A stretch of 64,000 nt of DNA, taken from Megalobrama amblycephala (taxonomy: Eukaryota; Chordata; Actinopteri; Cypriniformes; Xenocyprididae). This document shows, piece by piece, positions 35,992-46,248 of the stretch; the stretch's first letter is position 1; each line of letters starts with the position of its first letter. Both the position numbers and the translations under genes were made by a program. Location of the stretch: positions 31,535,655 to 31,599,654 of the forward strand of contig NC_063061.1 of NCBI RefSeq assembly GCF_018812025.1, in the 5' to 3' direction. Under the pieces are notes generated by a model that was given only the letters and a program-made list of their open reading frames with translations, was not told the DNA's origin and ran no database searches.

Positions 35992-37949
35992 TAAAACAAA
36001 TAAAACTAATTAGAGAGAAAACTGAAACATCTGGTTGTGTTAGAATAACGAGCATTCCTGTGACAATATAAGGGACATACATGATGACCATTGACACAGT
36101 AGTTACCAAAATGAGATAAAACGCTCTTCTCTTCATGTGGTTTTCCTCTTCTCTGTCTCTTCCTCTCTCTCCTGGTCCTGACTGTTTCAGAGCTCTGAGA
36201 ACAGCCACACAGCAGAACAGCTGAATGGAGAGGAAGAGTAGGATCTGGAAGAACCATGTAAATACATAAATGTTGTTTGAGAGAAAGCTAATCATAGAGA
36301 ACAAACTGGAACCAAGGCCCAAGTGGCCACACAAAAACAGAGCAGATGACTCTATATCTGAGAGGTTTGAACTTCAGAAAGGTTACAGGATGAACCACTG
36401 CCAGGTAACGCTCAACACTGATCAGACACTGAAACAGAGGACGACTGGTCGTGGCTAATCCATCTAAAAAATACACAGCCGTCCAAAGAATATTAAATTT
36501 ATAGCTGAGGATAATAAGTAAAGATTCCATACATAAGAACATCTCACAGATGGAGAGGTTCAAAGTGAAGAACTCTGCTGCGATTCCATTGCCAGTTCCT
36601 GTTACTATAAGCCAAATCACATAGGCTGTTAATAGGAACACCCAACAGAACGTTGATACAATGTACAGTCGAGAACATATTAAAACCAATTTCCTCTTCA
36701 GTGGTGTTGAAAAAGAAGTGATCCGAAGAGTTTGATCCATCAGTGGGGAAGATCTCACTGGAGATGTTCATTTCTGCACTGTTTGCAGTCAAAAATATAA
36801 CTGTGATCTATGAATGAGAGATACAAGTGTTAGTCCACCAGAACATTCTGGGACTGTTCAGAGTAAAGCTGATCAAATCTACTATAAAAATACATACTAT
36901 TAAAAGAGAACAGTTTTGTTTTAATATTTACCTTAGTTCTGTGCTGTTGTCCACAATGATAGGTAAATAAAATAAAATAAAATAAAATAAATGCAGACAG
37001 GGTTATATCTATAGTCACTTACAGCTAGACTGTCTGCCTTCCATGTGAATGTTTTAAGAAGATTCATTTCATATCTCTTCAGGGATGGGTCCTGTGAAGT
37101 GTGGAAAAATGACATGCAAATACACTGTATGATCATATTTCCCTCCAAAGACAGATTGTGTTCTGTGATTGTGTTACTAAAAAATGTACTGTAGCAACAT
37201 TATCGGCTGAACGACATGAAAGCAACAAGACTACTCATACACATCTGATTACAAATATTTAAAACAGATTTACAAAAAAAAAAAAAAAAAAAAAAAATAT
37301 GCATTGAGAAATAAATGATTAAAATAAATGATAGCAGGTATTTATATTTCCCAGTATTCTGATTATGTATGGATGTATATATAGCTAATAGCAGTGAGGG
37401 GCACTTATTTATTTGTTACCAGAATGACCACCTAAATTCTTTAAAAAGGGACTTCAGACCAAAACATGTAATTCAATTTGATACAGTCTTGTTCGACATA
37501 ATCTAGGGCACATGTAGTTCTATCACCTGACAGGTGCAACAGATCCAGCTTAATGTCTTGCCTCCTTTTAAGACATTGATTGATAAGTTAATGACAAATG
37601 AAATACTGTCATTGCTGCCTGAACCCCAGCTAATAGGCTAAAAATAAAAATTACAGTGGTTTATTATTGTTTAAGAAAAAATGAACATAGACATTAGCTT
37701 GTGTGTGCAACCATAAACCAAGCTAATGTAAACTGAGCAGAATTCAAATTCTCTGGCATGATGTAGCAGGTATTTTATGCTGAATTCTGTTTAAGTCCAT
37801 CAAAGATTTTAGAGACTGCCTGATGTCTTTTCTTACTAGTTATTTACAAATTTACAAAATTATAATTTAAAAATATTGGATATCGGAGCGAAGGGATATG
37901 CCAAAAACTTTTGACTTATTGTGAAGGCAGCAGTGTTGGTGTTAATCGA

Positions 37950-38077
37950 TGTTGTGTTGTACGTCTCATTAACCAGTCTGTTGTTATTTGAACTTTTATT
38001 AACACACTCTTAACTACATGATCACCTCTCTTAACTCTCGTGATCCCTCTCTTGTCTCACGATATCACTACACTACA
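37950..38077 (-). repeat. Gypsy 3' LTR
   Basis: On the minus strand it runs TGTAGTGTAGTGATATCG to ACACAACA, 128 bp. Preceded by the purine run AACAAAGGGAGGGA (38078-38091 reversed). Slightly shorter than the 5' LTR (145 bp); they differ by small indels, which indicates some age. Confidence 0.9.
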
Positions 38078-38222
38078 TCCCTCCCTTTGTTAGTATTTAG
38101 AGAACTCATCAAATAACAAATTACTTTTGATTTAACCCCTTTTTATGGTCACTCTGAACACAATATGCTACTATATTGTTTCAATCCAAACTGACTAACA
38201 GTCAACAAAAATACTCAAACAT

Positions 38223-38655
38223 TTACATAATCATGTCCTTGAAATGAGCAGCTTTCTTAATCACTCTACCAATACGGGTAGTCAAAGGCTTGCTACCAGT
38301 GTCTGGTACTGTAACAGAAGAACTCTGTGGCTCTTTTGAGGAATCTGACTTGACCACTGTCTCTCGAGTTCCTTGATCGCTTTGTATTTCTGCAGGTTCT
38401 GGTATGTTAATCTCCAGCTGAACAGGAACATGACGAATGTGCTTCACATTTCTCACAGTCATAGAGCCATCCTCTACATTGACCATTTCAAAGGAATTGT
38501 CCGATGTGTGCTTCAGCAGTACATAGCGAGTATCTCTGTACTTAGAGTCCAGCTTGCCATCTTCCATACTCGCCAAATATACAACATCTCCTAACTTAAC
38601 GTTGTGTTCTTTGGCTCGTCTTGTCATGTCTGCGTAGTGTTTCATTTTCGCGTTA
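38223..38655 (-). pseudogene. Gypsy integrase C-terminal fragment
   Basis: About 143 codons open with KMKHYADMTRRAKEHNVKLG and DVVYLAS, the post-catalytic Gypsy integrase region that usually reads 'K.YAD.K.RA....GD.V', then a charged tail ending FKDMIM and a stop just before the polypurine tract. The zinc-finger and DDE catalytic domains are missing; the frame runs 60 codons into an inserted palindromic element on its 5' side. Confidence 0.85.
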
Positions 38656-38964
38656 TACACTGTTAAAAAAAAACTGTCAAATTTACGGTAAAATACCGGC
38701 AGCTGTGGTTGCCAGGAATATACCGTGAAAAAAATGTGGAATCTGTAAAAGACAATACGGTATACTGATTTTGTAACCCTAAATTTTACAGTAGACAACG
38801 TATTTTTTTTTACCAAAATCATGGTAGAAAAAAACAAATATTTGTCAATTATACAGTAATTTTATGTAAAAAATACAACTTTCCATAGCTTTTTACGGAT
38901 ATTTGCATTAAAAAAAAAGTTATAATAATATATACAGTAATTTGTTGTTAATTTAACAGTAATA

Positions 38965-40190
38965 CACTGTAAAAAAAAATCCCAGTAAAATTTACGGTAA
39001 AAAAACGGCAGCTGTGGTTGCCAGAACTTTACCGTAAAAAATACAGTAGCAACGTTAAAAAGAATCTGTTATATTTACGGTAAAATAAGGTATTTCATTA
39101 ACTGATATAATGTTAATTTACCAACCTAATGAAGTACTAAAGGTGCGTTCACGCGGCCTCGTAATTCCTGTAGTTACGACATTCTAGCTTGTAAAAAGCG
39201 CTCACGTCCTCGTAGAGCTCGTAATTACAGCTTGTAAGCTGGGAGTTTCCTGAAAGCTCCCACATGTACCACGTGGCCGCTGTACCACCTGACCGCTGTA
39301 GATTTATTTAGGCGTTGATAGTGCTGCCATGGAAACGCATAATTCCCAGTCCAAGGACCAAAAAGGACGTGAACAGCTCCGAATATAACGTCACGTGTTG
39401 TTATCTCAAGATTCCGGTAAATACGAGGTGACGTGAACGCAGCATAATATCTGTTTTGTACCTTTATAATACACTGACAGTCACCAAACACAGTGGTGAT
39501 AAGAGTCACATGATGAATCAAAGTTCATCACAAGCTGAGAAGGACAACACTAACATATAGAAGGTGCACACAGTGTCATTCACACACACACTAAACACCA
39601 TGGTAACATGCATGAAATTTTAAAAATGCAATAAACATTAATTTAACAACATTAGATGTAACATAAAACCCTAATGTACATAACTGATTAGAAAAAAAAT
39701 GAGAAAAACTAAGAAGAAACAGAGTTATTTCAACGAAAATATATCAAATGTGAAGTGTCACGCAGGGAATTGTGGGAATGTTAATTTATGGTTTTTCACT
39801 GTAATATTTACAATGAATTGTTATTTTTCACTTCCAAAAACTGTGAATTTAATGGTATTTTACCATAAAATTACATTAAATGTACCATTAGATTTATCAC
39901 AGTTATTCACCGTATATAGTACGGAAACTTTCTGTAAACCAATTAATAGTTTTTCACTGCAGCATTTTTACAGTCTTTTACTGTTAAAATCACGGTCATT
40001 TTTTAATAGACCCTATTATGGTAAATAACTGTAAAAATAACAGAAATATGTTAAACCTTATTAAAACCTTTGACAGTAAAAAACACAGTGAAATTGTATA
40101 ACAAATTACAGCATTTTATTTTGACCAGATACATTTTACGGTAAATTCCTGGCAACCACAGCTGCCGGTATTTTACCGCTAAAAATACAG
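38965..40190. mobile_element. ACTGTAAAAA-type element, related in inverse orientation to 52920-53703
   Basis: Begins CACTGTAAAAAAAAATCCCA and carries TTACGGTAAA and GGCAGCTGTGGTTGCCAG motifs at both ends. A 110-codon frame (39699-40028) is shared with the other copy but follows nucleotide identity and shows no protein-like features. The copy at 53 kb lacks the MITE at 39141-39444. Confidence 0.65.
39141..39444. mobile_element. 304 bp PIF/Harbinger-like MITE with TAA target duplication
   Basis: Ends AGGTGCGTTCACGCGGCCTCG-like (imperfect) and its inverted partner CGAGGTGACGTGAACGCAGC. TAA at 39138-39140 is repeated at 39445-39447. The sister element at 53470-53530 has the uninterrupted site (GAAATACTAATATCTG, reversed), which proves the ends and the 3 bp duplication. 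A 3 bp TWA target fits PIF/Harbinger. Confidence 0.85.
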
Positions 40191-40747
40191 TACAATATGA
40201 GGAACATAAATAGTTTACCGTACATTTTACATTTGCAACCGCTAAATATAGAAAAATCTAAAGATGCTCATATATAACCAAGGTAGTGAATATTACTGAT
40301 AAACAATGAGAAAATTTGACATACCATTTGAAAACATATAACATATAATTTTCTCTATTCCTACCAAACAGCATAGATCTTGAGAATACAGCATGTGTCC
40401 ATATATATGGCTGGTAATCCATGGAGAAATGAATAAACATGAAACAAAAAATGACCTGCCCCTGACTGATCAACAGTAATGAGTCACTGGGTCCTGCCTT
40501 GGTGAAGGAAAGCACTCAGTGGAGTTTCTAATGCGCATGGTGTCGAAGATACAAGCTCTGCAGGAGTACTTCAATGTCCATCAGGAGTTCACTTTGGACT
40601 GGCAGGATCCCCTCTGCAGCAAAAAAATGGATAAAGTTTCAAAAGTTTGATCAGTGCTTGAGCAAAATGCACAGAAATGAACAAAACGTGCTGTCAAAAA
40701 CAGATCTAATGATAAATGATTTCTTAGGTGTAAAGTATGCAGTTCTT

Positions 40748-41560
40748 AAAGGATTAGTTCACTTTTAAAAAAACTTTTGCTGATAATTTACTCACCCCCA
40801 TGTCATCCAAGATGTCCATGTCTTTCTTTCTTCAGTCGAAAAGAAATTAAGGTTTATGATGAAAACATTCCAGGATTTTTCCCTATATTATGGTCTCCAA
40901 TGGGACCCAAACGGTTCAAGGTCCAAATGACAGTTTCAGTGCAGCTTCAAAGGGCTTTAAACGATACTAGACGATGAATAAGGGTCTTATCTAGCGAAAC
41001 GATCACTCATTTCAAAAATAAATAAAAAAGTTTAAGGTTTATAAGCACAAATGCTCGCCTTGCTCTGTTCTGTGATGCGCGTTAGTGACGTCACGTAATA
41101 CGCAATTACGTTGAAAAGGTCAAGTTGACGTGTTTACAAATGTGCGGAAGGAGGACCATATACACCACATATTCAAATGTATTTGTGTCAGTTTATCGTT
41201 TAAAATGCCCATTTCGTGTGTATCCTGGGTGCTTTAATATTAAAAAGCCTAAAAGAAAATTTTCTTCAGGACAGAAATTTTTCAAGCGTGACCTTTTAAA
41301 CGTAATTGCGTATTACGTGACGTCACGAATGCGCATCACAGAACAGAGCAAGGCGAGCATTTGTTCTTATAAAACTTAAACTTTTTTATTTATTTTTGAA
41401 ATGAGTGATCGTTTCGCTAGATAAGACCCTTATTCATCGTCTGGTATCGTTTAAAGCCCTTTGAAGCTGCACTGAAACTGGCATTTGGACCTTGAACCGT
41501 TTGGGTCCCATTGGAGACCATAATATAGGGAAAAATCCTGGAATGTTTTCATCAAAAACT
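40748..41560. mobile_element. Foldback-type element with long inverted arms
   Basis: Starts AAAGGATTAGTTCACTTTT. The arm from about 40857 to 41115 (ATTCCAGGATTTTTCCCTAT through CGTCACGTAAT) is repeated inverted at about 41285-41545. The loop of about 150 bp is unique. The right terminal 100 bases are missing. No transposase. Confidence 0.8.
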
Positions 41561-41738
41561 TGAAGTTAATGACTGAATGCATGGTGATGAGATCTATCAT
41601 TCAATCTACATTTTATAGCGTCAGTTTCCTTCATCGTATGAAACTGCTCACCTGGACATGAACCTGAGCTCGGCTGATTAAGATTAGTGTCTCCTGTCCA
41701 TCTTTCTTTTGCAAAACTTGAATAATACCACTGCTTAC

Positions 41739-41892
41739 CTCTTATTGAATCTTTGGGTGCAGACTTAATTGAAGAGCCTTGTATAAACAGGGTGTGATGT
41801 TTAGGGAAACCAAAGAATACAGGCGCCATCATTTCTGCCAGAAGACTCACGGGGGGCAACGAAGCTTTCATTGTGGACTGGCTAGATCCCTT
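41739..41892 (-). CDS. Exon-like coding fragment of unknown gene
   Basis: Minus strand: a strong polypyrimidine tract and GAATGCAG precede the segment, and a GTAAGC donor follows. The segment is open, with an ATG at 41871 starting MKASLPPVSLLAEMM and ending SAPKDSIR, 44 codons. A possible 5' non-coding exon ends at 42062 with a GTATGT donor. No downstream exon: the foldback element begins 180 bases further on. A degenerate paralogue of the same exon start (GGGATCCTGCCAGTCC) lies at about 40545-40640. The gene is not recognised; likely a captured or stranded 5' end. Confidence 0.4.
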
Positions 41893-42370
41893 CTGCATTC
41901 AGAAAGAAAACAAAAAGGGCATACACCATAAATAATAATAACTGACAAAAATAATGAGACAAGAAATTAAAGTAACAAGAAAATAAGTGCAAAACAAGTT
42001 TCCCTGTGTTGCAGTGTAGCTGAATGTTTTTCAACAATTTGATTTACGGTAAAACACATACCAAATATTTCCAGCCAAGGTTTGATTCAATCTTCAGCAT
42101 GCTTTTCCTGCCATTGTCTTGAAACTGTTCCACCTGTCACTCTCATTTGATGCTGTTTACAAAAACAAAACAGCAATATTGTAAAGGGACAAAGGAAAAT
42201 TAATTTAATGAAAAAAAAACAAACAAAAAAAAAACATGGCCTGAAATAATAAATAGGCATTCACATAATAAATCATGTTTGTTTCTAAATAATCTGTATG
42301 TGAAGAGTTCAGATGCAAAAGCCTCTAAGTGCCATCTGAATTTCTTCTAGAATGATCATTTTTATAAAGC

Positions 42371-44111
42371 AAAATCCCCAGTGTTAAATTAACACCCAAA
42401 GTGAACATATGAGTTCATCTTACCGGGTGTTAAAAAGTAACACTGAAGCGGTGTTAAAGTTAATGAGATAATTGATTGATGATTGAGTGATGATTGACAA
42501 TTAGTGGAGACACCTGATGATAATAAGCAGAATCACTGAAGAAACAACAAGAGAAAAAGAGAGACACAACAATTACAACTGACTTCCAGCCATTAAACAT
42601 TATTACACTTATTATTAACCAGTTTGATTTGATTTCTGTCATACATCAACAAAAGTTCTTACTGAGAATGAACAGATGTTTAGATGTTAATGTTTGAATG
42701 AAAGTTTAGTTTGAAGTCACCATGATGGTGAAAAGCATTTCCTTTAGCTGGGCTCTTGACTCTATTAACATTAATTTATCTCTGGCTGATCCAACTTTGT
42801 GTTTGTAAAGCACATTTGTTATGGTCAGAGAAGCTATGATCTGGACTGTGTTTCCCAATAGTGATGTGAGCTGAAGTTGATCAATTTAGGAATTTATGGG
42901 AATCACAGTCATGATGGCTTTGTTTTGATGATGATATTCTCTTTGTGAAATGGTCAGATTCATTGGTGACATCCAGTGTTGATGGTCAAATAGATGTTAT
43001 ATTTTTTTCTTTTCAGTAAATGTGTTACCACTTGAAATTCAGAAGAGCTTTTATAATCTGAAGACTCAAGAAAAAAAAAAACACACACACAGACATCAAG
43101 AATCAGCATCTGATTCTCAAGAACGGTGACGATAAATAAATACAAAATACTGACAAACAGATCAACTCTGAACATCACAAAACAAGCTACTGTCACAACA
43201 AAACTACAGAAAAATAAAGCCAACATGAACAATCTACGAAAATTACAGGACAATTCAGCTGCATAATTTATTCATGCAGCAATGCATGATGGGAGCCATG
43301 GATGAGTTTTGATTGGTGGCTCCCATCATGCACTGCAACATGAAGCACTTTGATTGTCACCATTGTTGAGGGTCATATGCTGATTCTTGATGTCTGTGTT
43401 TTTTTTTTTTTCTGTTCTTCAGATTATAAAAGCTCTTCTAGATTTCAAGTGGTAACAGATTTACTAGAAAGAAATAATATAACATCTATATGACTGACAA
43501 TACTGGACGTCACCAATGAATCTGACCAAAGGGAATGTCATCATCAAAACAAAACCATCATGACTGTGATTCCCAAAGCATTGTAAACCTAAATTGATAA
43601 CCTTTGGTTCACATTACGATTGGGAAACACAGCCCAGATCAGAGTTTCTCTGGCCATAACAAATGTGCTTTACAAACACAAAGTTGGAGCAGCCAGAGAT
43701 AAATTAATGTTAATAATTAGAGTCAAGAGCCCAGCTAAAGGAAATGCTTTTCACCATCATGGTGACTTCAAACTAAACTTTCATTCAACCATTAACATCT
43801 AAACATCTGTTCATTCTCAGTAAGAACTTTTGTTGATGTATGACAGAAATCAAATAAAACTGGTTAATAATAAGTGGAATAATGTTTAATGGCTGGAAGT
43901 CAGTTGTAGATGTTGTGTCTCTCTTTTTCTCTTGTTCCTTCAGTGATTCTGCTTATTATCATCAGGTGTCTCCACTAATTGTCAATCATCACTCAATCAT
44001 CAATCAATTATCTCATTAATTTTAACACTGCTTCAGTGTTACTTTTTAACACCCGGTAAGATGGACTCATATGTTCACTTTGGGTGTTAATTTAACACTG
44101 GGGATTTTGCT
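42371..44111. mobile_element. 1.74 kb near-perfect palindrome (foldback transposon)
   Basis: Ends AAAATCCCCAGTGTTAAATT and AATTTAACACTGGGGATTTT. The two arms (left to about 43290, right from about 43310) are highly complementary over 700-800 bases; the left arm has about 150 extra bases near 43110-43255. The centre is GATGGGAGCC...GGCTCCCATC. Complementarity also resumes outside the element (42290-42366 with 44205-44277), so the host flank is itself inverted-repeated. A diverged family member is seen as arms at about 50760-51130 and 55255-55885. Confidence 0.85.
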
Positions 44112-45005
44112 GTGTGTATAGTTAAGTACTTTCACGTAAATGACAATTAATAGGTAATTTGCATTGCCATTTAAGTGAAATTATTGAACTTAAATATACA
44201 AGCTTGATAAAAATGATAATTCTAGAAGAAAATTTCAGATAACACTTAGAGGCTTTTGCATCTGAGCTCTTCATGTATTAATCATGTTGATAGGCCCTAT
44301 AAAACAAATATTACATATTAATCATGTCAATTTACTGCATCTGTTATTGACGTCCAAATGACGTCCAAAAAAATTACCCCGTTCAAAGGTCAAATGTTGA
44401 ACGTCAAGATGACGTCCAAGTTGGGTCACGGTTGGACGTCCAAATAGTGGACCTGTATAATTGACAAATATATTTGTTTTTTTCTACCATGATTTAGGTA
44501 AAAAAAAATACGTTGTCTACTGTAAAATTTAGGGTTACAAAACCAGTATACCGTATTGTCTTTTACAGATTCCACATTTTTTTCACGGTATATTCCTGGC
44601 AACCACAGCTGCCGGTATTTTACCGTAAATTTGACAGGTTTTTTTTAACTGTGTAGTTTGGACGTCGAATAGATGTTCAGAAATGGTCATGGACTGACGG
44701 ACCTAATATAGACATGATCTGCATGTCTATCCGACATCCAGTGTTTAGTGGGACTTTTTAACATCTTGCTTCTGTAAAAATTAATGTTTTTGTTTACTTA
44801 AAAATCTACAGATTTATACTGTGAATTCCAATGTGCACAACCCCAAAATATGTAGTTTTACTCAAATAATACCATAAAATCTAAGGTTTTTAGACATTTT
44901 CAACTTTACAATATTTAATTGTAAAATGTATGCATATTTATTTGTTTTCACAGAAAATATTTATAATTTCAACATTTTATTACAGTAAAAAACAAAGTTT
45001 TTTTT

Positions 45006-45398
45006 TTACCTTACTACCCCAAATGCGTCAGTCATTTCATCTTGTAGTTGAGATCTCAGACGGAATTTGTGTCTTTCCAGCACAACATTTTTCCGTGGAG
45101 TAAAGTAAGCATCCAATGCATTTACAGTCTCCGTATATGAATCTTTGGAACCTGGGAGATTCGCGAAAATCCTCTGCCCTAGAGCACCAATGCAATGCAA
45201 AAAAGTAGCGTGTCTTACCGCATCGGCAGCATTGATAGTTCCACTGGCCAACTCAAAGAAACTGTAAGAGTCTTTCCATGTTTTGTATTCTGCATACAAT
45301 TCCAAAACTCCGAGGTTCAGTGGAATAGGCGGCGATAATTGAGTCTGTGTGACATGTATCGGCGGTACTCGTGCTACGACCTCTTCTTCGCCCTCCAT
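45006..45398 (-). pseudogene. Gypsy Gag N-terminal part
   Basis: 131 codons from the ATG at 45398. The pattern is that of a retrotransposon Gag capsid: [34 protein letters not shown], and [19 protein letters not shown] (the 'Y..P..N...E...F' signature of Gypsy Gag). The frame ends in inserted palindromic sequence, so nucleocapsid and pol are gone. It lies 100 bases after the 5' LTR and PBS-like sequence as expected. Confidence 0.88.
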
Positions 45399-45497
45399 AC
45401 CAGCTCCGTCAGTCTTTCAGATCCAGATGTCGTTTCCAGCGACAGTTGAGCGGTAATCCTAATTGTTCTTTTATGTGTTCATCCTCGTCGCCATTTA

Positions 45498-45642
45498 TGT
45501 TGTGTTGTACGTCTCATTAACCAGTTTGTATCGTTGTTATTTGAACTTTTATTAACACACTCTCAACTACATGATCACTCTCTTAACTCTCGTGATACCT
45601 CTCTCGTCCAACCCCCTGTTCTCGCGATATCACTACACTACA
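45498..45642 (-). repeat. Gypsy 5' LTR
   Basis: 145 bp; on the minus strand begins TGTAGTGTAGTGATATCGCG and ends ACACAACA, then TAAATGGCGACGAGGATG (primer-binding region). ATCGA follows at 45643-45647 on the plus strand. Confidence 0.9.
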
Positions 45643-45706
45643 ATCGACAAACAAAACTTACTTTCGAGAGGGACATTGCTGAAAGTAGTTACTTGAAGCT
45701 CATTAA

Positions 45707-46244
45707 AGGTGCTAAAGAGGATCTTTTCGTCGACTGAGAAACCAAAGACTGTTAGTGAGTTTTTGAAATGAGCGCATGCGTAAGAACAACTCCCCTCCTT
45801 CACAGCTCATTTCGAGGGAACGCCTCCCAAAACTCATGCACGAGTATTGGAACACGAGTGTTTGTTTACCAACGGCATTCGCTGTGTCGTGTTAGTGGAT
45901 TCATTATGTCGGACTCACCGCAGGTAACTCATAATCTGCAGTTGTTACTCCTGTCTCCTGCTAAAAACATTGCATGCGGCGCCTGTAGAGTGTGGAAAGT
46001 TACTGGAGTGCGCAGCCACGCACGAACGTCATGGCAGTAATTGACAAGCCAGAGGGCCAATCGTTTACGTGATGATCGCATAAACGATTGACTGATTTTT
46101 TTAAGGCCCAACCTCGTGCACAGATGATGTATATTAATATTATTCCTTTCAGTGCACCTAATAAATAGTCTTTTATCAGTTAGTAAAGACAGTTTCAAGT
46201 AATATTGCAAAAATGTATAAAACAAAACATCCTCTTTAGCACCT
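45707..46244. mobile_element. 538 bp MITE with TTAA target
   Basis: Ends AGGTGCTAAAGAGGAT and ATCCTCTTTAGCACCT are perfect inverted repeats, flanked by TTAA (45703-45706 and 46245-46248). Its AGGTGC...GCACCT ends resemble those of the element at 18339-19305, suggesting mobilisation by the same TTAA-specific (piggyBac-like) transposase. CpG-rich interior, no transposase. Confidence 0.8.
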
Positions 46245-46248
46245 TTAA

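Larger units (their letters stand above)
34344..36771 (-). pseudogene. Receptor pseudogene: two frameshifts and a LINE insertion
   Basis: Arm 2 counterpart of the intact receptor at 13750-14601. Start ATG at 36771, stop at 34344-34346. A one-base insertion in TM1 (near 36628, AACAGCC for AACACC) shifts the frame after GVPIN. A second shift lies near 36319-36326 in TM4 (GCCCAAGTGGCC). From there to TM7 the frame is open. Between TM7 residues a 1566 bp LINE fragment (34426-35991) is inserted, leaving the last 26 or so codons on the far side. All family motifs including ERYLAVVHP and the KFKPLRYR loop are present in pieces. Confidence 0.92.
28767..38309 (-). repeat. Arm 2 of the large inverted duplication
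   Basis: Reverse-complement counterpart of 12224-20248, about 1.5 kb longer because of a LINE inserted at 34426-35991 and other length changes (30125-31392 replaces 17358-17820). It lacks the TTAA element of arm 1. The outer end lies inside the Gypsy integrase region, the inner end inside the receptor N-terminus at 28767. Confidence 0.92.
38656..45005. mobile_element. Composite of nested palindromic elements inside the Gypsy element
   Basis: The left edge starts ACACTGTTAAAAAAAAACTG then GGTAAAATACCGGCAGCTGT; the reverse complement lies at about 44450-44656, so these form a 6 kb inverted-repeat pair. Contained within are a Harbinger-like MITE (39141-39444), an ACTGTAAAAA-type element, a foldback at 40748-41560, an exon-like fragment (41739-42160), a 1.74 kb palindrome (42371-44111) and a GACGTCC-type repeat split by the right arm (44341-44450 and 44660-44750). 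Together they replaced the Gypsy pol core. Confidence 0.6.
37945..45647 (-). mobile_element. Ty3/Gypsy element with both LTRs and ATCGA target duplication, pol core lost
   Basis: Minus-strand element. The 5' LTR is at 45498-45642, the 3' LTR at 37950-38077, and ATCGA is on both outer sides (37945-37949, 45643-45647). The order read on the minus strand is LTR, primer-site region TGGCGACGAGGATG, gag start (45398-45006), then about 6.3 kb of unrelated nested repeats, integrase C-terminus (38655-38223), polypurine tract, LTR. Protease, reverse transcriptase, RNase H and most of integrase are missing, so it is inactive. The 3' half is duplicated in arm 1 (12223-12590). Confidence 0.88.

Noticed and set aside
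39699..40028. 110-codon frame shared with 52899-53231
   Set aside because: Lies in an AT-rich transposable element; the shared frame reflects nucleotide identity of two element copies with no domain features.
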